A stretch of DNA of 64,000 bases from contig DAOPZY010000005.1 in assembly GCA_035353615.1 (NCBI GenBank), forward strand, positions 1-64,000, written 5' to 3'. The notes under the pieces were generated by a model. It did no database searches and had not been told where the DNA came from. It saw only the letters and a program-made list of their open reading frames with translations. How positions within the stretch are numbered: position 1 is the stretch's first letter; each line of letters opens with the position of its first letter. This document shows, in pieces, positions 51,826 to 61,734 of this stretch. The translations under genes were made by a program, and so were the position numbers. The DNA comes from CAXXOK01 sp035353615. Lineage in GTDB: Bacteria; Bacillota; Clostridia; Christensenellales; Aristaeellaceae.

Positions 51826-51833
<8 letters not shown>
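51477..51833 (-). CDS. YraN family (UPF0102) endonuclease-fold protein
   Basis: A 118-aa protein with the restriction-endonuclease-like core: GEIDLVMRDGETLVFVEVKARN (about 37-58) carries the D and E-x-K residues of that fold. YraN proteins are widespread and suspected nucleases in DNA processing; their precise role is unknown. It starts within the last codons of glyA (8-base overlap), so the two are co-translated. Confidence 0.87.
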
Positions 51834-53076
<1,243 letters not shown>

Positions 53077-53248
53077 GCGGATCTCCCCCTACCATTTATT
53101 GAACCGGTTATTGCGCGAGGCTGTTCCGGAGGTTCCCGGACAGCCGTTCGCGTTGCTCGCGGCTGCATCCGGCGGTCGAGATTCTTCTTGGCAAAGCTGC
53201 CCGCCCCGGTATCCATTGCGCAGAAACCGGCACTTAGCGATGATTTTG

Positions 53249-53362
53249 AAAAACCGTGCGTATTCAAACCGAGCGACCCCGCAGCACATCCCAAAGAGCG
53301 CTTACTGCTGCTACCTTCCGGTCCTGACAGGGTTCACGCGTTGAAATCGCACGGGACTCAGC
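53249..53362 (-). ncRNA. ffs: Signal recognition particle RNA, small type
   Basis: The minus strand contains the conserved SRP domain IV: GAACCCTGTCAGGACCGGAA, then GGTAGCAGCAGTAAGC, with flanking arms CTGAGTCCCG and CGGGGTCGCTCGG that pair. CCGTGCG near the start can pair with CGCACGG, which is followed by TTTTT (53249-53253) and ends the RNA. At about 110 nt it is the short form without an Alu domain. Confidence 0.93.
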
Positions 53363-53366
53363 CATC

Positions 53367-53395
53367 ATTATACACACGGCTTGTTGATTATACAA
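53367..53395 (-). promoter_or_regulatory. Promoter of the SRP RNA gene
   Basis: Minus-strand TTGTAT (53390-53395), 17-base spacer, TATAAT (53367-53372). Confidence 0.65.
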
Positions 53396-53396
53396 T

Positions 53397-53434
53397 GCCG
53401 CCGGCGAAAAAGCAATACTTTTATCGCCGGCGGC
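53397..53434 (-). terminator. Hairpin between hslU and SRP RNA
   Basis: GCCGCCGGCGA and TCGCCGGCGGC (11 base pairs) around an AT-rich loop. It probably ends the hslVU transcript, though no T-run follows. The rest of 53435-53683 shows no gene. Confidence 0.5.
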
Positions 53435-53683
53435 ATGGAATGGTTCGGGATTTTAAGCAGGGGCTGGATTGCTACCTTCCCGGATCAGGCGCGGTCGCGT
53501 TTGTACGCGTACTGTTGACGTCGAGGTGAACCTTTCCGTAATCAGGGCATTTGCGCACGGAATAAGCGCAGGGCCGAGCGTGGAATATTTCATCCCTGTA
53601 TCGCCAGCGTATCGTTTCCTTGGACAGTAAAGATGCGCGCCTCAGCCCAACCGGTTCAAAGGTTTGAGCATACCGCGCCCATC

Positions 53684-55051
53684 TCAGAGAATGTAACGAC
53701 GGTTGTCAAAATTCGCGTCATCCTTGCCAAGGTGCTCAATCACGTAATCTTCGCTGATGTTCAGGTACACGTTGGGCATTTCGTCGCCGCCCGCGTTAAA
53801 GGAGATATCCTCCAACAGTTTTTCAAACACGGAAAACAGCCGGCGCGCGCCGATATCCTCACGCGTTTCGTTCATCACAAACGCGGCCCGCGCGATGGCG
53901 TCAATCGCGGAATCCTCAAAGGACAGAAATACCTTGTCCACGGCGAGCAACGCTTCATATTGCAGGGTAAGCGCGTTTTCAGGCTGTGTCAGGATCGCCT
54001 TAAAATCTTCCTGCGTCAGGCTTTTCAGCGTCACGCGCACCGGGAACCGCCCCTGAAGCTCCGGGATCAGGTCGGTCACTTTAGCCACATGGAATGCGCC
54101 CGCTGCGATAAACAGCATAAAGTCGGTGCGCACCGCGCCGTACTTGGTGTTCACCGTGGAGCCTTCCACAATGGGCAAAATATCGCGCTGAACCCCTTCG
54201 CGGCTCACATCCGGGCCATGGCCCCCTGAGGAACGGCCCGCAACCTTGTCGATTTCATCAATAAACACGATGCCGTGCTGCTCCGCCCTGCGGATGGCTT
54301 CCTCATGCACGTCGTCCTCGTCGATCAGCTTGCCGGATTCTTCCTCCAGCAAAATTTTGCGTGCGTCTTTCACTTTCACACGGCGAATTTTAGTTTTTTT
54401 GGGCATCATGCCGCCCATCATATCGCCGATGTTGATGCTGCTGCCGCCCACTTCCAGCTGGGGCGTGCTTTCTTCCACTTCGATTTCAATTTCACGGTCC
54501 TCCAACGCGCCGCTTTTTAACTGCGCGCGGATTTCCTCCCGTTTGCCCGCCAGTTTTTGCTGGTCTTCCGCTGGCACTTCCGGCTCTTTTTTACCGCTTA
54601 ACAAAAACTCAAACGGATTGCCGCTGTTCTTTTTGGGCGGATTGACCAGCAAGGTCACAAGCCTATCCTCCGCCAGCACGGACGCGCGTACTTCCACCTT
54701 TTTTTCATATTCGGCGCGCACCATCCGCACAGCGTTTTCCATGAGGTCGCGGATGATGCTTTCCACATCGCGCCCCACATAGCCCACCTCGGTGAACTTG
54801 GTGGCTTCCACCTTAATAAACGGGGCGTCCACGAGCTTTGCAAGCCGGCGGGCAATTTCCGTTTTCCCTACGCCGGTCGGGCCGATCATCAGGATATTTT
54901 TAGGGCTGATTTCATTGCGGAGTTCTTCCGGCAGTTGCGCGCGGCGGTAACGGTTCCGAAGCGCGATGGCGACCGAACGCTTGGCTTCTTCCTGGCCGAT
55001 AATGTAACGGTCCAGCTCGCGCATGATCTCTCTTGGCGTCAGTTCCTTCAT
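53684..55051 (-). CDS. hslU: ATP-dependent protease ATPase subunit HslU
   Basis: A 455-aa AAA+ unfoldase that feeds proteins to HslV. Walker A GPTGVGKT at 57-64, Walker B IVFIDEIDK, the sensor region, and the terminal DYVIEHL-type helix that docks into HslV are present. The start at 55051 has GGAGG upstream; the longer frame to 55066 begins on that ribosome site. It lies 4 bases after hslV. Confidence 0.95.
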   Translation of the reverse strand: MKELTPREIMRELDRYIIGQEEAKRSVAIALRNRYRRAQLPEELRNEISPKNILMIGPTGVGKTEIARRLAKLVDAPFIKVEATKFTEVGYVGRDVESIIRDLMENAVRMVRAEYEKKVEVRASVLAEDRLVTLLVNPPKKNSGNPFEFLLSGKKEPEVPAEDQQKLAGKREEIRAQLKSGALEDREIEIEVEESTPQLEVGGSSINIGDMMGGMMPKKTKIRRVKVKDARKILLEEESGKLIDEDDVHEEAIRRAEQHGIVFIDEIDKVAGRSSGGHGPDVSREGVQRDILPIVEGSTVNTKYGAVRTDFMLFIAAGAFHVAKVTDLIPELQGRFPVRVTLKSLTQEDFKAILTQPENALTLQYEALLAVDKVFLSFEDSAIDAIARAAFVMNETREDIGARRLFSVFEKLLEDISFNAGGDEMPNVYLNISEDYVIEHLGKDDANFDNRRYIL

Positions 55052-55055
55052 GCCA

Positions 55056-55595
55056 TTATCCTCCAATTGTTTCCACAGAAATGTGATCGTTGGTATACAC
55101 GCAGATGGAGGAAGCGATTTTTAGCGCTTTCACGGCGATATCCTCCGCGGAAAGCTCCGTGTTCTGCACCAGCGCGCGCGCGGCCGCCAGCGCAAAATTG
55201 CCGCCGGAACCAATCGCGGCCACGCCGTCGTCCGGGTCGATCACCTCGCCGTTGCCGCTCAGGATCAGCATCGCCTCACGGTCCGCGACAATTAGCATCG
55301 ATTCCAGTTTGCGCATCACGGTATCCCCGCGCCATTCCTGCGCAAGGCTGACGGCGGCGCGCTCCAAATTGCCGCCGCACTGGGTCAGTTTTTCCTCAAA
55401 ACGCTCGCAAAGGGCGAAAGCGTCGGCTACAGAACCCGCAAACCCGGTAATCACCTTACCGTCAAACAGCCTGCGAACTTTGCGCGCGGAGGATTTGAAC
55501 ACGGTCGATTCCCCCATGGTCACCTGACCGTCTCCGGCGATCGCCACCTGATTGCCGCGCCGCACCGCGCAGATGGTTGTACCCCGCATTTCCAT
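55056..55595 (-). CDS. hslV: ATP-dependent protease peptidase subunit HslV
   Basis: A 179-aa proteasome-like peptidase. The catalytic N-terminal threonine is exposed by removal of a short leader before TTICAVRRG (T6); K38-like and GSGGNFALAAA motifs fit the family. It forms dodecamers capped by HslU. GAGGAG lies about 12 bases before the first ATG. It follows the secreted hydrolase gene by 9 bases. Confidence 0.95.
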   Translation of the reverse strand: MEMRGTTICAVRRGNQVAIAGDGQVTMGESTVFKSSARKVRRLFDGKVITGFAGSVADAFALCERFEEKLTQCGGNLERAAVSLAQEWRGDTVMRKLESMLIVADREAMLILSGNGEVIDPDDGVAAIGSGGNFALAAARALVQNTELSAEDIAVKALKIASSICVYTNDHISVETIGG

Positions 55596-55604
55596 ATAAT
55601 TCGT

Positions 55605-57059
55605 TCACTCCTCGTTATCCGTCTGGTTCAGGTTCAGCACCCAATCGGCCAAATCCCGCCCCGCCTGTTTGTCCAAAGCGGCGGGCGTGTTATACTCCTC
55701 CACGGTGCCCTTGGCTTCGCTGGGGCCGGCAAAGAGCATCAGCAGATGGTTCAGCTTGCGGTAAATTTTGTAATCCACAAACTCCGCCTTGGTTTCCAAA
55801 CCATCCTCATAGGCTTCGATGCCATCTTCCAGCGAAATCTGAAAATCCTCGTTGCCTTGCACGATATAGGTTGGCAGCTTCAGTTTTTTAATCAGTTTGC
55901 AAACGTCCGTCTGCATCATTTCCCAGAAGTAATAACCGTTGACCCCCGCGATGGTGACTGCCTTGGCTTCATCGGCGGTTTTCATGGCGGTAAGCGCGGC
56001 AACCTGCTGCTCAAACTCATCCTCCTGCGCCTGCGCGGTTGCCAGCGCGTCGCCTTCCAACGCGGCGAGCGCATCCTGATTTTGAGAGATCATGACGTCC
56101 AGCAAGCTTTTGGGCGAGCCGGCAATCAAAATCATCGCCGTAAAAACGCCTACGGATTCAGATGCGATGCGTGGCGCGAGCATGGCCCCCATGCTGTGCC
56201 CCAGCAAAACCACTTCGGTTGGCTCAATGCACTCGTTGGCTTTCAGCAACTGCCCGGCGGAAATGGCGTCCTGTATGGTTTCTTCCTCCACGGTCAGGTT
56301 GGCGATCTGCTCGGCAGTCATCGCGCTGCCATACGTGTAGGTGCGCTTGTTATAACGCAGGGTTGCGATGCCTTTTTGCGCAAACGCTGCGGCGATATCG
56401 GCAAATAGCTTGGTTTGGCCGATGGTTTCGTCCATGTCGCTGGGGCCGGAGCCTTGCACCAGCACAACGCCCGGCACCTTGTTAACCGCGCTGGCCCCGG
56501 CGGGCAGCGTCAGAATCCCGTCCAGCGTATACGGATCCGCGCCAACCTTCACGGCGGTTTCCGTGTAGTTGGTCTGCGCGGCGGTGTCGCTACCGGCCAC
56601 GGTGCTGTCCGCATTCACCGGCACGTCCTGTTTGGCGGAGGGGACAAACTCCACCGCCATCACTTCCCAGTCGTCCTCTTTGTTTTTATGGGTAAAATAC
56701 AGGTCCAAATCCTGTTTTTGCATGCAAAGGTGCAGCACATGCGTCTTGGTTTTCAGCTCCGGTTCCTCATAGGTAGCATACTGGCCGAACGCGACAAAGT
56801 CACCCGTCATCCATTCGATTTCGGTCAGCATCCCGGTGAACGTATCTATGGGCATATAGCGCCTGATTTGCAAATCATAATACCCAAAAAGCCGCTCAAA
56901 GGAGTTGCCTGCAATAAAATCCGCGGCATACTGCTTCACGGTGGTTTCATCCCACACGGGCACGTCGTCGTTCATCTGCTTGCTGGCCGCCAGCGACGCG
57001 CCGGGAATGCAACCCAACAAAAGAGCCAAAGTCAGGATTCCCGCCAGAAATTTCTTCAT
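55605..57059 (-). CDS. Secreted alpha/beta hydrolase with N-terminal DUF3887-like domain
   Basis: A 484-aa exported protein. The signal peptide is residues 1-25 or so (LALLLGCIPGASLA). A domain of about 120 residues resembles DUF3887-type modules. The hydrolase domain (about 170-480) has the oxyanion segment VQGSGPSDMDE, the nucleophile S289 in GHSMG, a likely acid in QGNED and a histidine in KLNHLLM. It probably acts as an esterase or peptidase on the cell surface. Its place between trmFO and hslV, with gaps of 34 and 9 bases, is unusual. Confidence 0.85.
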   Translation of the reverse strand: MKKFLAGILTLALLLGCIPGASLAASKQMNDDVPVWDETTVKQYAADFIAGNSFERLFGYYDLQIRRYMPIDTFTGMLTEIEWMTGDFVAFGQYATYEEPELKTKTHVLHLCMQKQDLDLYFTHKNKEDDWEVMAVEFVPSAKQDVPVNADSTVAGSDTAAQTNYTETAVKVGADPYTLDGILTLPAGASAVNKVPGVVLVQGSGPSDMDETIGQTKLFADIAAAFAQKGIATLRYNKRTYTYGSAMTAEQIANLTVEEETIQDAISAGQLLKANECIEPTEVVLLGHSMGAMLAPRIASESVGVFTAMILIAGSPKSLLDVMISQNQDALAALEGDALATAQAQEDEFEQQVAALTAMKTADEAKAVTIAGVNGYYFWEMMQTDVCKLIKKLKLPTYIVQGNEDFQISLEDGIEAYEDGLETKAEFVDYKIYRKLNHLLMLFAGPSEAKGTVEEYNTPAALDKQAGRDLADWVLNLNQTDNEE

Positions 57060-57093
57060 ACATTACCTCCGTCCGTGCGAGTATAGCGCATTT

Positions 57094-58425
57094 TCAGGCA
57101 AGCCGCACGGTTTCCTGTTCCATTTGTCGCGCGATGGCGTCGATTTCCGCCAAAGCGCGTTCCGAAATCCGCTCGTAGCGTTCCACTTTGTTTCGGATTT
57201 TCTTTTGCCCGGGCGAGTAATCGTAACCGTCCAGCAGGCCGAACGCGCAGTTCATTGGCTGAAAATGCCGGTTGATAGCCGCCACGTAGCGGCCCATCGC
57301 GCCGACGGCCGTTTTGCCGGAAAAATGGGGCGGTTCCTGCCCCTGCAACCGGTACGCCATGCTCAGCCCCGCCAAAAGCCCGCTGGCCGCGCTTTCCATG
57401 TACCCTTCCACCCCCGTCATTTGCCCGGCAAAATAGAGGTTGGGCCGCCTAATCACACGGAATGTTTCATCCAAAAAACCGGGACTGTTGATAAATGTGT
57501 TGCGGTGCATGACGCCGTAGCGAGCAAACTCCGCGTTTTCAAGTCCGGGGATCATGGCAAAAACCCTGCGCTGCTCCGGAAATGTGAGCCGCGTTTGAAA
57601 ACCGACTATATTATACAACGATCCGCTGAAATTGTCGCGCCGGAGCTGCACAACGGCAAACGGCATTTTGCCCGTGCGCGGGTCCGACAGGCCCACAGGT
57701 TTGAGCGGCCCATACGCGATGGCGAGATCGCCGCGCTTGGCCATGCTTTCAATCGGCATGCAGCCCTCAAAAACCGATTTTTCCTCAAAGCCCTTCACGG
57801 GCACCGTTTCAGCCGTTTGAAGCGCATGCACAAAGGCCATGTATTCCGTTTCGTCCATGGGGCAGTTCAGGTAATCCGATCCGCGCTCGTAGCGGGACAT
57901 TTCAAACACCCGATCCCGGTTCAGCGAGTCGGATGTGACAATGGGAGCGGCGGCGTCATAAAAATGCAGGGTCGAAAACCCTTCGATGCGCTGGATGGCT
58001 TCACTGAGCGCGTCGCTGGTGAGGGGACCGGTGGCGATGACCGTGTCCCCCTCCGGCACCTCCGTCACTTCCGCTTGCACGACGGTAATCAGCGGTTGTT
58101 CCCGAATGGCGCGGTCCACTTCCTTGGAGAAGCTTTCCCGGTCCACCGCGAGCGCGCCGCCGGCTGGCACGCGGGTCGCGTCCGCGATTCGCAAAATCAC
58201 GGAATCCAGCCGACGCATTTCTTCCTTGAGCAGCCCAACGGCGTTAGTGAGCCGATCGGATCTCAGGCTGTTGCTGCAAACCAGTTCCGCCATCGTATCC
58301 AGCGTTTGCGCGGGCGTTTTGCGCGCTGGCTTCATCTCGTACAGGGTAACCTCGACGCCACGCTTAGCCAACTGCCATGCGGCCTCGCAGCCGGCCAGCC
58401 CTCCGCCGATGACCGTAGCTCTCAT
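57094..58425 (-). CDS. trmFO: Methylenetetrahydrofolate-tRNA-(uracil-54-C5)-methyltransferase TrmFO
   Basis: A 443-aa flavoprotein that makes m5U54 in tRNA using methylene-THF and FADH2. The N-terminal FAD motif is VIGGGLAGCEAAW (residues 5-17). Family landmarks are CSNSLRSD and the C-terminal YMESAASGLLAG with an NFQPMNC-like stretch (HFQPMNCAFGL). Its ATG overlaps the topA stop by 4 bases. The trmFO-hslV-hslU order is common in Firmicutes. Confidence 0.96.
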   Translation of the reverse strand: MRATVIGGGLAGCEAAWQLAKRGVEVTLYEMKPARKTPAQTLDTMAELVCSNSLRSDRLTNAVGLLKEEMRRLDSVILRIADATRVPAGGALAVDRESFSKEVDRAIREQPLITVVQAEVTEVPEGDTVIATGPLTSDALSEAIQRIEGFSTLHFYDAAAPIVTSDSLNRDRVFEMSRYERGSDYLNCPMDETEYMAFVHALQTAETVPVKGFEEKSVFEGCMPIESMAKRGDLAIAYGPLKPVGLSDPRTGKMPFAVVQLRRDNFSGSLYNIVGFQTRLTFPEQRRVFAMIPGLENAEFARYGVMHRNTFINSPGFLDETFRVIRRPNLYFAGQMTGVEGYMESAASGLLAGLSMAYRLQGQEPPHFSGKTAVGAMGRYVAAINRHFQPMNCAFGLLDGYDYSPGQKKIRNKVERYERISERALAEIDAIARQMEQETVRLA

Positions 58426-60605
58426 TCGTCGATCTCCTCGTTCTCCTCGTTATCCCGGATGGTTTCTTTGTAGCGGCAGGTCTCATTGGCGCAAAGGTGT
58501 ACGCGCTCGCCCTTCTTCGTGCGCTTTTCAACCATATAGCTGCCGCATTGCGGACATTTTTCCTTCACCGGCATTTCCCAGCTGACAAAATCGCAGTCCG
58601 GATATTTTTCGCAGCCATAAAACTTACGGTTCTTTTTGCTGTTTTTTTCCATTAACCGCGCGCCGCACTTGGGACAGGGCGCGTCAATGTAGTGTAAAAT
58701 AGGCTTGGCGTTTCGGCAGGTCGGAAAATTCGGGCATGCCAAAAACTTCCCAAAACGGCCCATCTTGTAAACCATCATCGCGCCGCACTTATCGCAGGGC
58801 ACATCGCTGACCTCGTCCTTCACCTCGATTTTCTCAATCTGATCCTCCGCGACGGTCAGCATTTTTTCAAACGGCGGATAGAACTCCTGCAAAATGGAGC
58901 GCCATTCCACCTGCCCGTCCTCTACGGCGTCCAGCTTATCTTCCAGCGAGGCGGTAAACTCCGTATCCACAATAGGGGAAAAGTACTGGAGCATCATAGC
59001 CGTGACCATGCGACCAAGCTCGGTGGGATACAGCCGCTTTTTTTCGCGGGAAACATACCCGCGGCTGATGATGGTCGTAATGGTGGGCGCGTAGGTGCTC
59101 GGGCGGCCGATTCCTTTTTCTTCCAGAGTTTTCACCAGCGAGGCTTCGGTAAACCGCGCGGGCGGTTGGGTAAAGTGTTGGTTGGTTTCCACGCCGACAA
59201 TCTCGACCGCGTCGCCTTCCTTCAACTCCGGCATGGCCGTTTCAGGCGCTTCCGGCTCGTCGTCCTCGCTTTCAATGTACACGGCGCGGTAGCCGGGAAA
59301 CGTCATGTGTTCGCCATAATAACGCAGTTCCGCCACGCCCGCCCGATCGTCGCTGTTTTTCGCGGCGGCGGTTTCCGGCTTTTGACGGCCCTGAATATCC
59401 AATGTGACCGTTTCAAACACGGCGGGTTTCATCTGACTGGCCATAAAACGGGTAAAAATCAGCTTGTACAGGCTGTACTGTTCTCTGGTCAGGTGCGCCT
59501 TGATGGAATCCGGCGTGAGCGAAACGTCGGTGGGCCGGATCGCCTCATGCGCGTCCTGAGCATTTTTACGGCCCTTGTATTCGTTCGGTTTGGCCGGGCA
59601 ATAGTTGGGGCCGTAAGCCGTCCTGATTTGCTGCATCACCGCCTCCACCGCCTCGGCGCTTACGCGCACGCTGTCAGTGCGGATGTAGGTCACCAGACCC
59701 GCCGTACCTTTGCCAATGTCTACGCCTTCGTAGAGCTGTTGAACCACCTGCATGGTTTTGGCGGTGGAATAGTTGAGTTTCCGGCTGGCTTCCTGTTGCA
59801 GGCTGGAGGTGGTAAACGGCGGTTGAGCGCGTTTCAGCTTCTCGGCATGCTTTACGCCGTTAACGGTGAAGGTGCTGGCTAAAATGCGGCGTTTGGCTTC
59901 CGCAGCTTCCGCCTCGGTGCGGATGACCGCCTTTTGCCCATCCAAAGCAAACAGCTTTCCCTGAAAGGTAATTCTTTTCCCTTTGGTATTTTTGGCGGCG
60001 GAATCAATCAGCACATCCCAGTATTCCTCCGGGATAAAATCTTCAATTTCCTGCTCCCGCTGCACCACCAGCTTTGTGGCAACGCTCTGTACGCGGCCAG
60101 CCGAGAGGCCCTTTTTGACCTTAGCCCAAAGCAGAGGGCTGATCTTGTAGCCCACCAGCCGGTCCAGCGCGCGGCGCGCCTGTTGAGCATCCACCCGGTC
60201 CATATCCACAGCGCGAACATGCTCAATCGCGTCCTTGACGGCTTTCTTGGTAATTTCGTGAAATTCGATGCGGCAGGGCTTGGTCGGGTCAATGTCGAGC
60301 GTTTGCGCCAGATGCCAGGAAATGGCTTCGCCTTCGCGGTCAGGGTCTGTCGCGAGGTACACTTTCGAAGCGGCCTTCGCATCCTTTTTAATTTTGGCAA
60401 GGATAGAACCGCGCCCGCGGATGGTGATATACTTCATCGCAAAATTATGCTCGGTATCCACCCCTAACTGGGACTTGGGCAAATCGCGCACATGGCCCTG
60501 CGAAGCCTCCACCTTGTACCCCTTGCCTAAAAACTTTTCGATGGTCTTGGCCTTCGCGGGTGATTCCACAATGACCAGCTTTGTGCTGTTGTTTGTTGTT
60601 GCCAT
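58422..60605 (-). CDS. topA: DNA topoisomerase I
   Basis: A 727-aa type IA topoisomerase that relaxes negative supercoils. The TOPRIM domain has VIVESPAKAKTIEKFLG and DPDREGEAIS; the catalytic tyrosine is Y307 in TYIRTDS. The C-terminus carries three four-cysteine zinc ribbons (CDKCG..., CPKCG..., CPQCG...) and a final CANETC. The start at 60605 follows AGGAGGAAA; the upstream extension to 60746 lies inside dprA. Confidence 0.97.
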   Translation of the reverse strand: MATTNNSTKLVIVESPAKAKTIEKFLGKGYKVEASQGHVRDLPKSQLGVDTEHNFAMKYITIRGRGSILAKIKKDAKAASKVYLATDPDREGEAISWHLAQTLDIDPTKPCRIEFHEITKKAVKDAIEHVRAVDMDRVDAQQARRALDRLVGYKISPLLWAKVKKGLSAGRVQSVATKLVVQREQEIEDFIPEEYWDVLIDSAAKNTKGKRITFQGKLFALDGQKAVIRTEAEAAEAKRRILASTFTVNGVKHAEKLKRAQPPFTTSSLQQEASRKLNYSTAKTMQVVQQLYEGVDIGKGTAGLVTYIRTDSVRVSAEAVEAVMQQIRTAYGPNYCPAKPNEYKGRKNAQDAHEAIRPTDVSLTPDSIKAHLTREQYSLYKLIFTRFMASQMKPAVFETVTLDIQGRQKPETAAAKNSDDRAGVAELRYYGEHMTFPGYRAVYIESEDDEPEAPETAMPELKEGDAVEIVGVETNQHFTQPPARFTEASLVKTLEEKGIGRPSTYAPTITTIISRGYVSREKKRLYPTELGRMVTAMMLQYFSPIVDTEFTASLEDKLDAVEDGQVEWRSILQEFYPPFEKMLTVAEDQIEKIEVKDEVSDVPCDKCGAMMVYKMGRFGKFLACPNFPTCRNAKPILHYIDAPCPKCGARLMEKNSKKNRKFYGCEKYPDCDFVSWEMPVKEKCPQCGSYMVEKRTKKGERVHLCANETCRYKETIRDNEENEEIDE

Positions 60606-60616
60606 TGACTTTCCTC

Positions 60617-61732
60617 CTACTCTGTTCGGGTTGCGCGAATCGCAAGGGCAAAAATATTGCCGCTGTCCCGTCGGGTTTGCCCCATGATTTCCATGACGCT
60701 CAGTTCCGCCATCAGCGCGTCGGCGGCAATTCCGGTTTGGGCGCAAAGCGCGTCCATGCCCATCGGCTCCCTGAGCAAAGCTTTCAAAATGGCCTTCTGC
60801 GTTGGGTTGTCCCCTTCAGGCGGCTGCGGCGGCTGGCTCTCGGCCGTGTTTTTCGCGCTGCTAAGCCCCAAATCCTCAAGGATATCGGCGGCCGAAGTGG
60901 CTAAAATCGCGCCTTCCCGGATAATGGTATGCGGGCCTTCGGCGCCCGCCTGCCCCACGCAGCCCGGAACGGCAAAAACGTCCCGACCCTGTTGCAGGGC
61001 GGTGGAAACGGTAATCATCCCGCCGCTTTTCACGCGACCTTCCACAAACACCACCGCATGGGACAGTCCGCTGATGACCCGGTTCCGGTGCGGAAAATGA
61101 TACGTCTGCGGAGCCGCGTCCAACGGGTATTCGCTGATGACCGCTCCGGCGCCCGCGATGATTTTACGGTATAAGCCGATGTTATCCAGCGGATAGGGCA
61201 CGTTTACCCCGCTGCCCAGCACGGCGACCGTTTGGCCTTTCGCGTCCATCGCGCCTTCGTGGGCGTTGCCGTCAATTCCTCTGGCCATGCCGCTTACCAC
61301 ACAAACGCCCGCCTCGCACAGCCCGTAGGCGATGGAACGCGCCATATTGCGGCCGTATGCGCTTGGGTAGCGCGTACCGACCACCGCCACCGAAGGGCGG
61401 CTGAGCGCGGTGACGTCCCCCATACCATATAACACATACGGCGGATCGTCAATACAGCCGAGTAAAGGCGGATAGGCTCCGTCATCCGTAAACAGCGGAG
61501 TCACCCCCAGCTTTTCCATCCGTTCCAGCAGGGCATCCATGGCGATTTCGCTATGATAGCGGTTCAGGATGCGGTTTGCCTCGGCATTGCCCGACAGCGC
61601 CTCCCCGTGCGCGAAATCCTCCCACAAAGTCTGGGCGCTCCCCCGCTCCGCCAGCAGCCGCCGCACTTTATCCGCCGTGATCTCCGCGGCGGAAAGCCAT
61701 AGCAACCGCCGTTGCTCCTCCGTATAACCCAT
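60617..61732 (-). CDS. dprA: DNA processing protein DprA
   Basis: A 371-aa protein that loads RecA on incoming single-stranded DNA. An N-terminal helical SAM-like region precedes the Rossmann-like core with VAVVGTRYPSAYG, VVSGMARGIDGNAHEGA and PHRNRVISGLS. A C-terminal winged-helix DML1-like domain (about 300-360) is present. The start at 61732 follows GGAGGTAACC; the in-frame TTG at 61744 is part of that site. It is 2 bases after yifB. Confidence 0.95.
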   Translation of the reverse strand: MGYTEEQRRLLWLSAAEITADKVRRLLAERGSAQTLWEDFAHGEALSGNAEANRILNRYHSEIAMDALLERMEKLGVTPLFTDDGAYPPLLGCIDDPPYVLYGMGDVTALSRPSVAVVGTRYPSAYGRNMARSIAYGLCEAGVCVVSGMARGIDGNAHEGAMDAKGQTVAVLGSGVNVPYPLDNIGLYRKIIAGAGAVISEYPLDAAPQTYHFPHRNRVISGLSHAVVFVEGRVKSGGMITVSTALQQGRDVFAVPGCVGQAGAEGPHTIIREGAILATSAADILEDLGLSSAKNTAESQPPQPPEGDNPTQKAILKALLREPMGMDALCAQTGIAADALMAELSVMEIMGQTRRDSGNIFALAIRATRTE

Positions 61733-61734
61733 GG

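Noticed and set aside
56905..58473. 522-codon plus-strand ORF opposite trmFO
   Set aside because: It mirrors the trmFO coding strand; such long antisense ORFs are expected in GC-rich genes.
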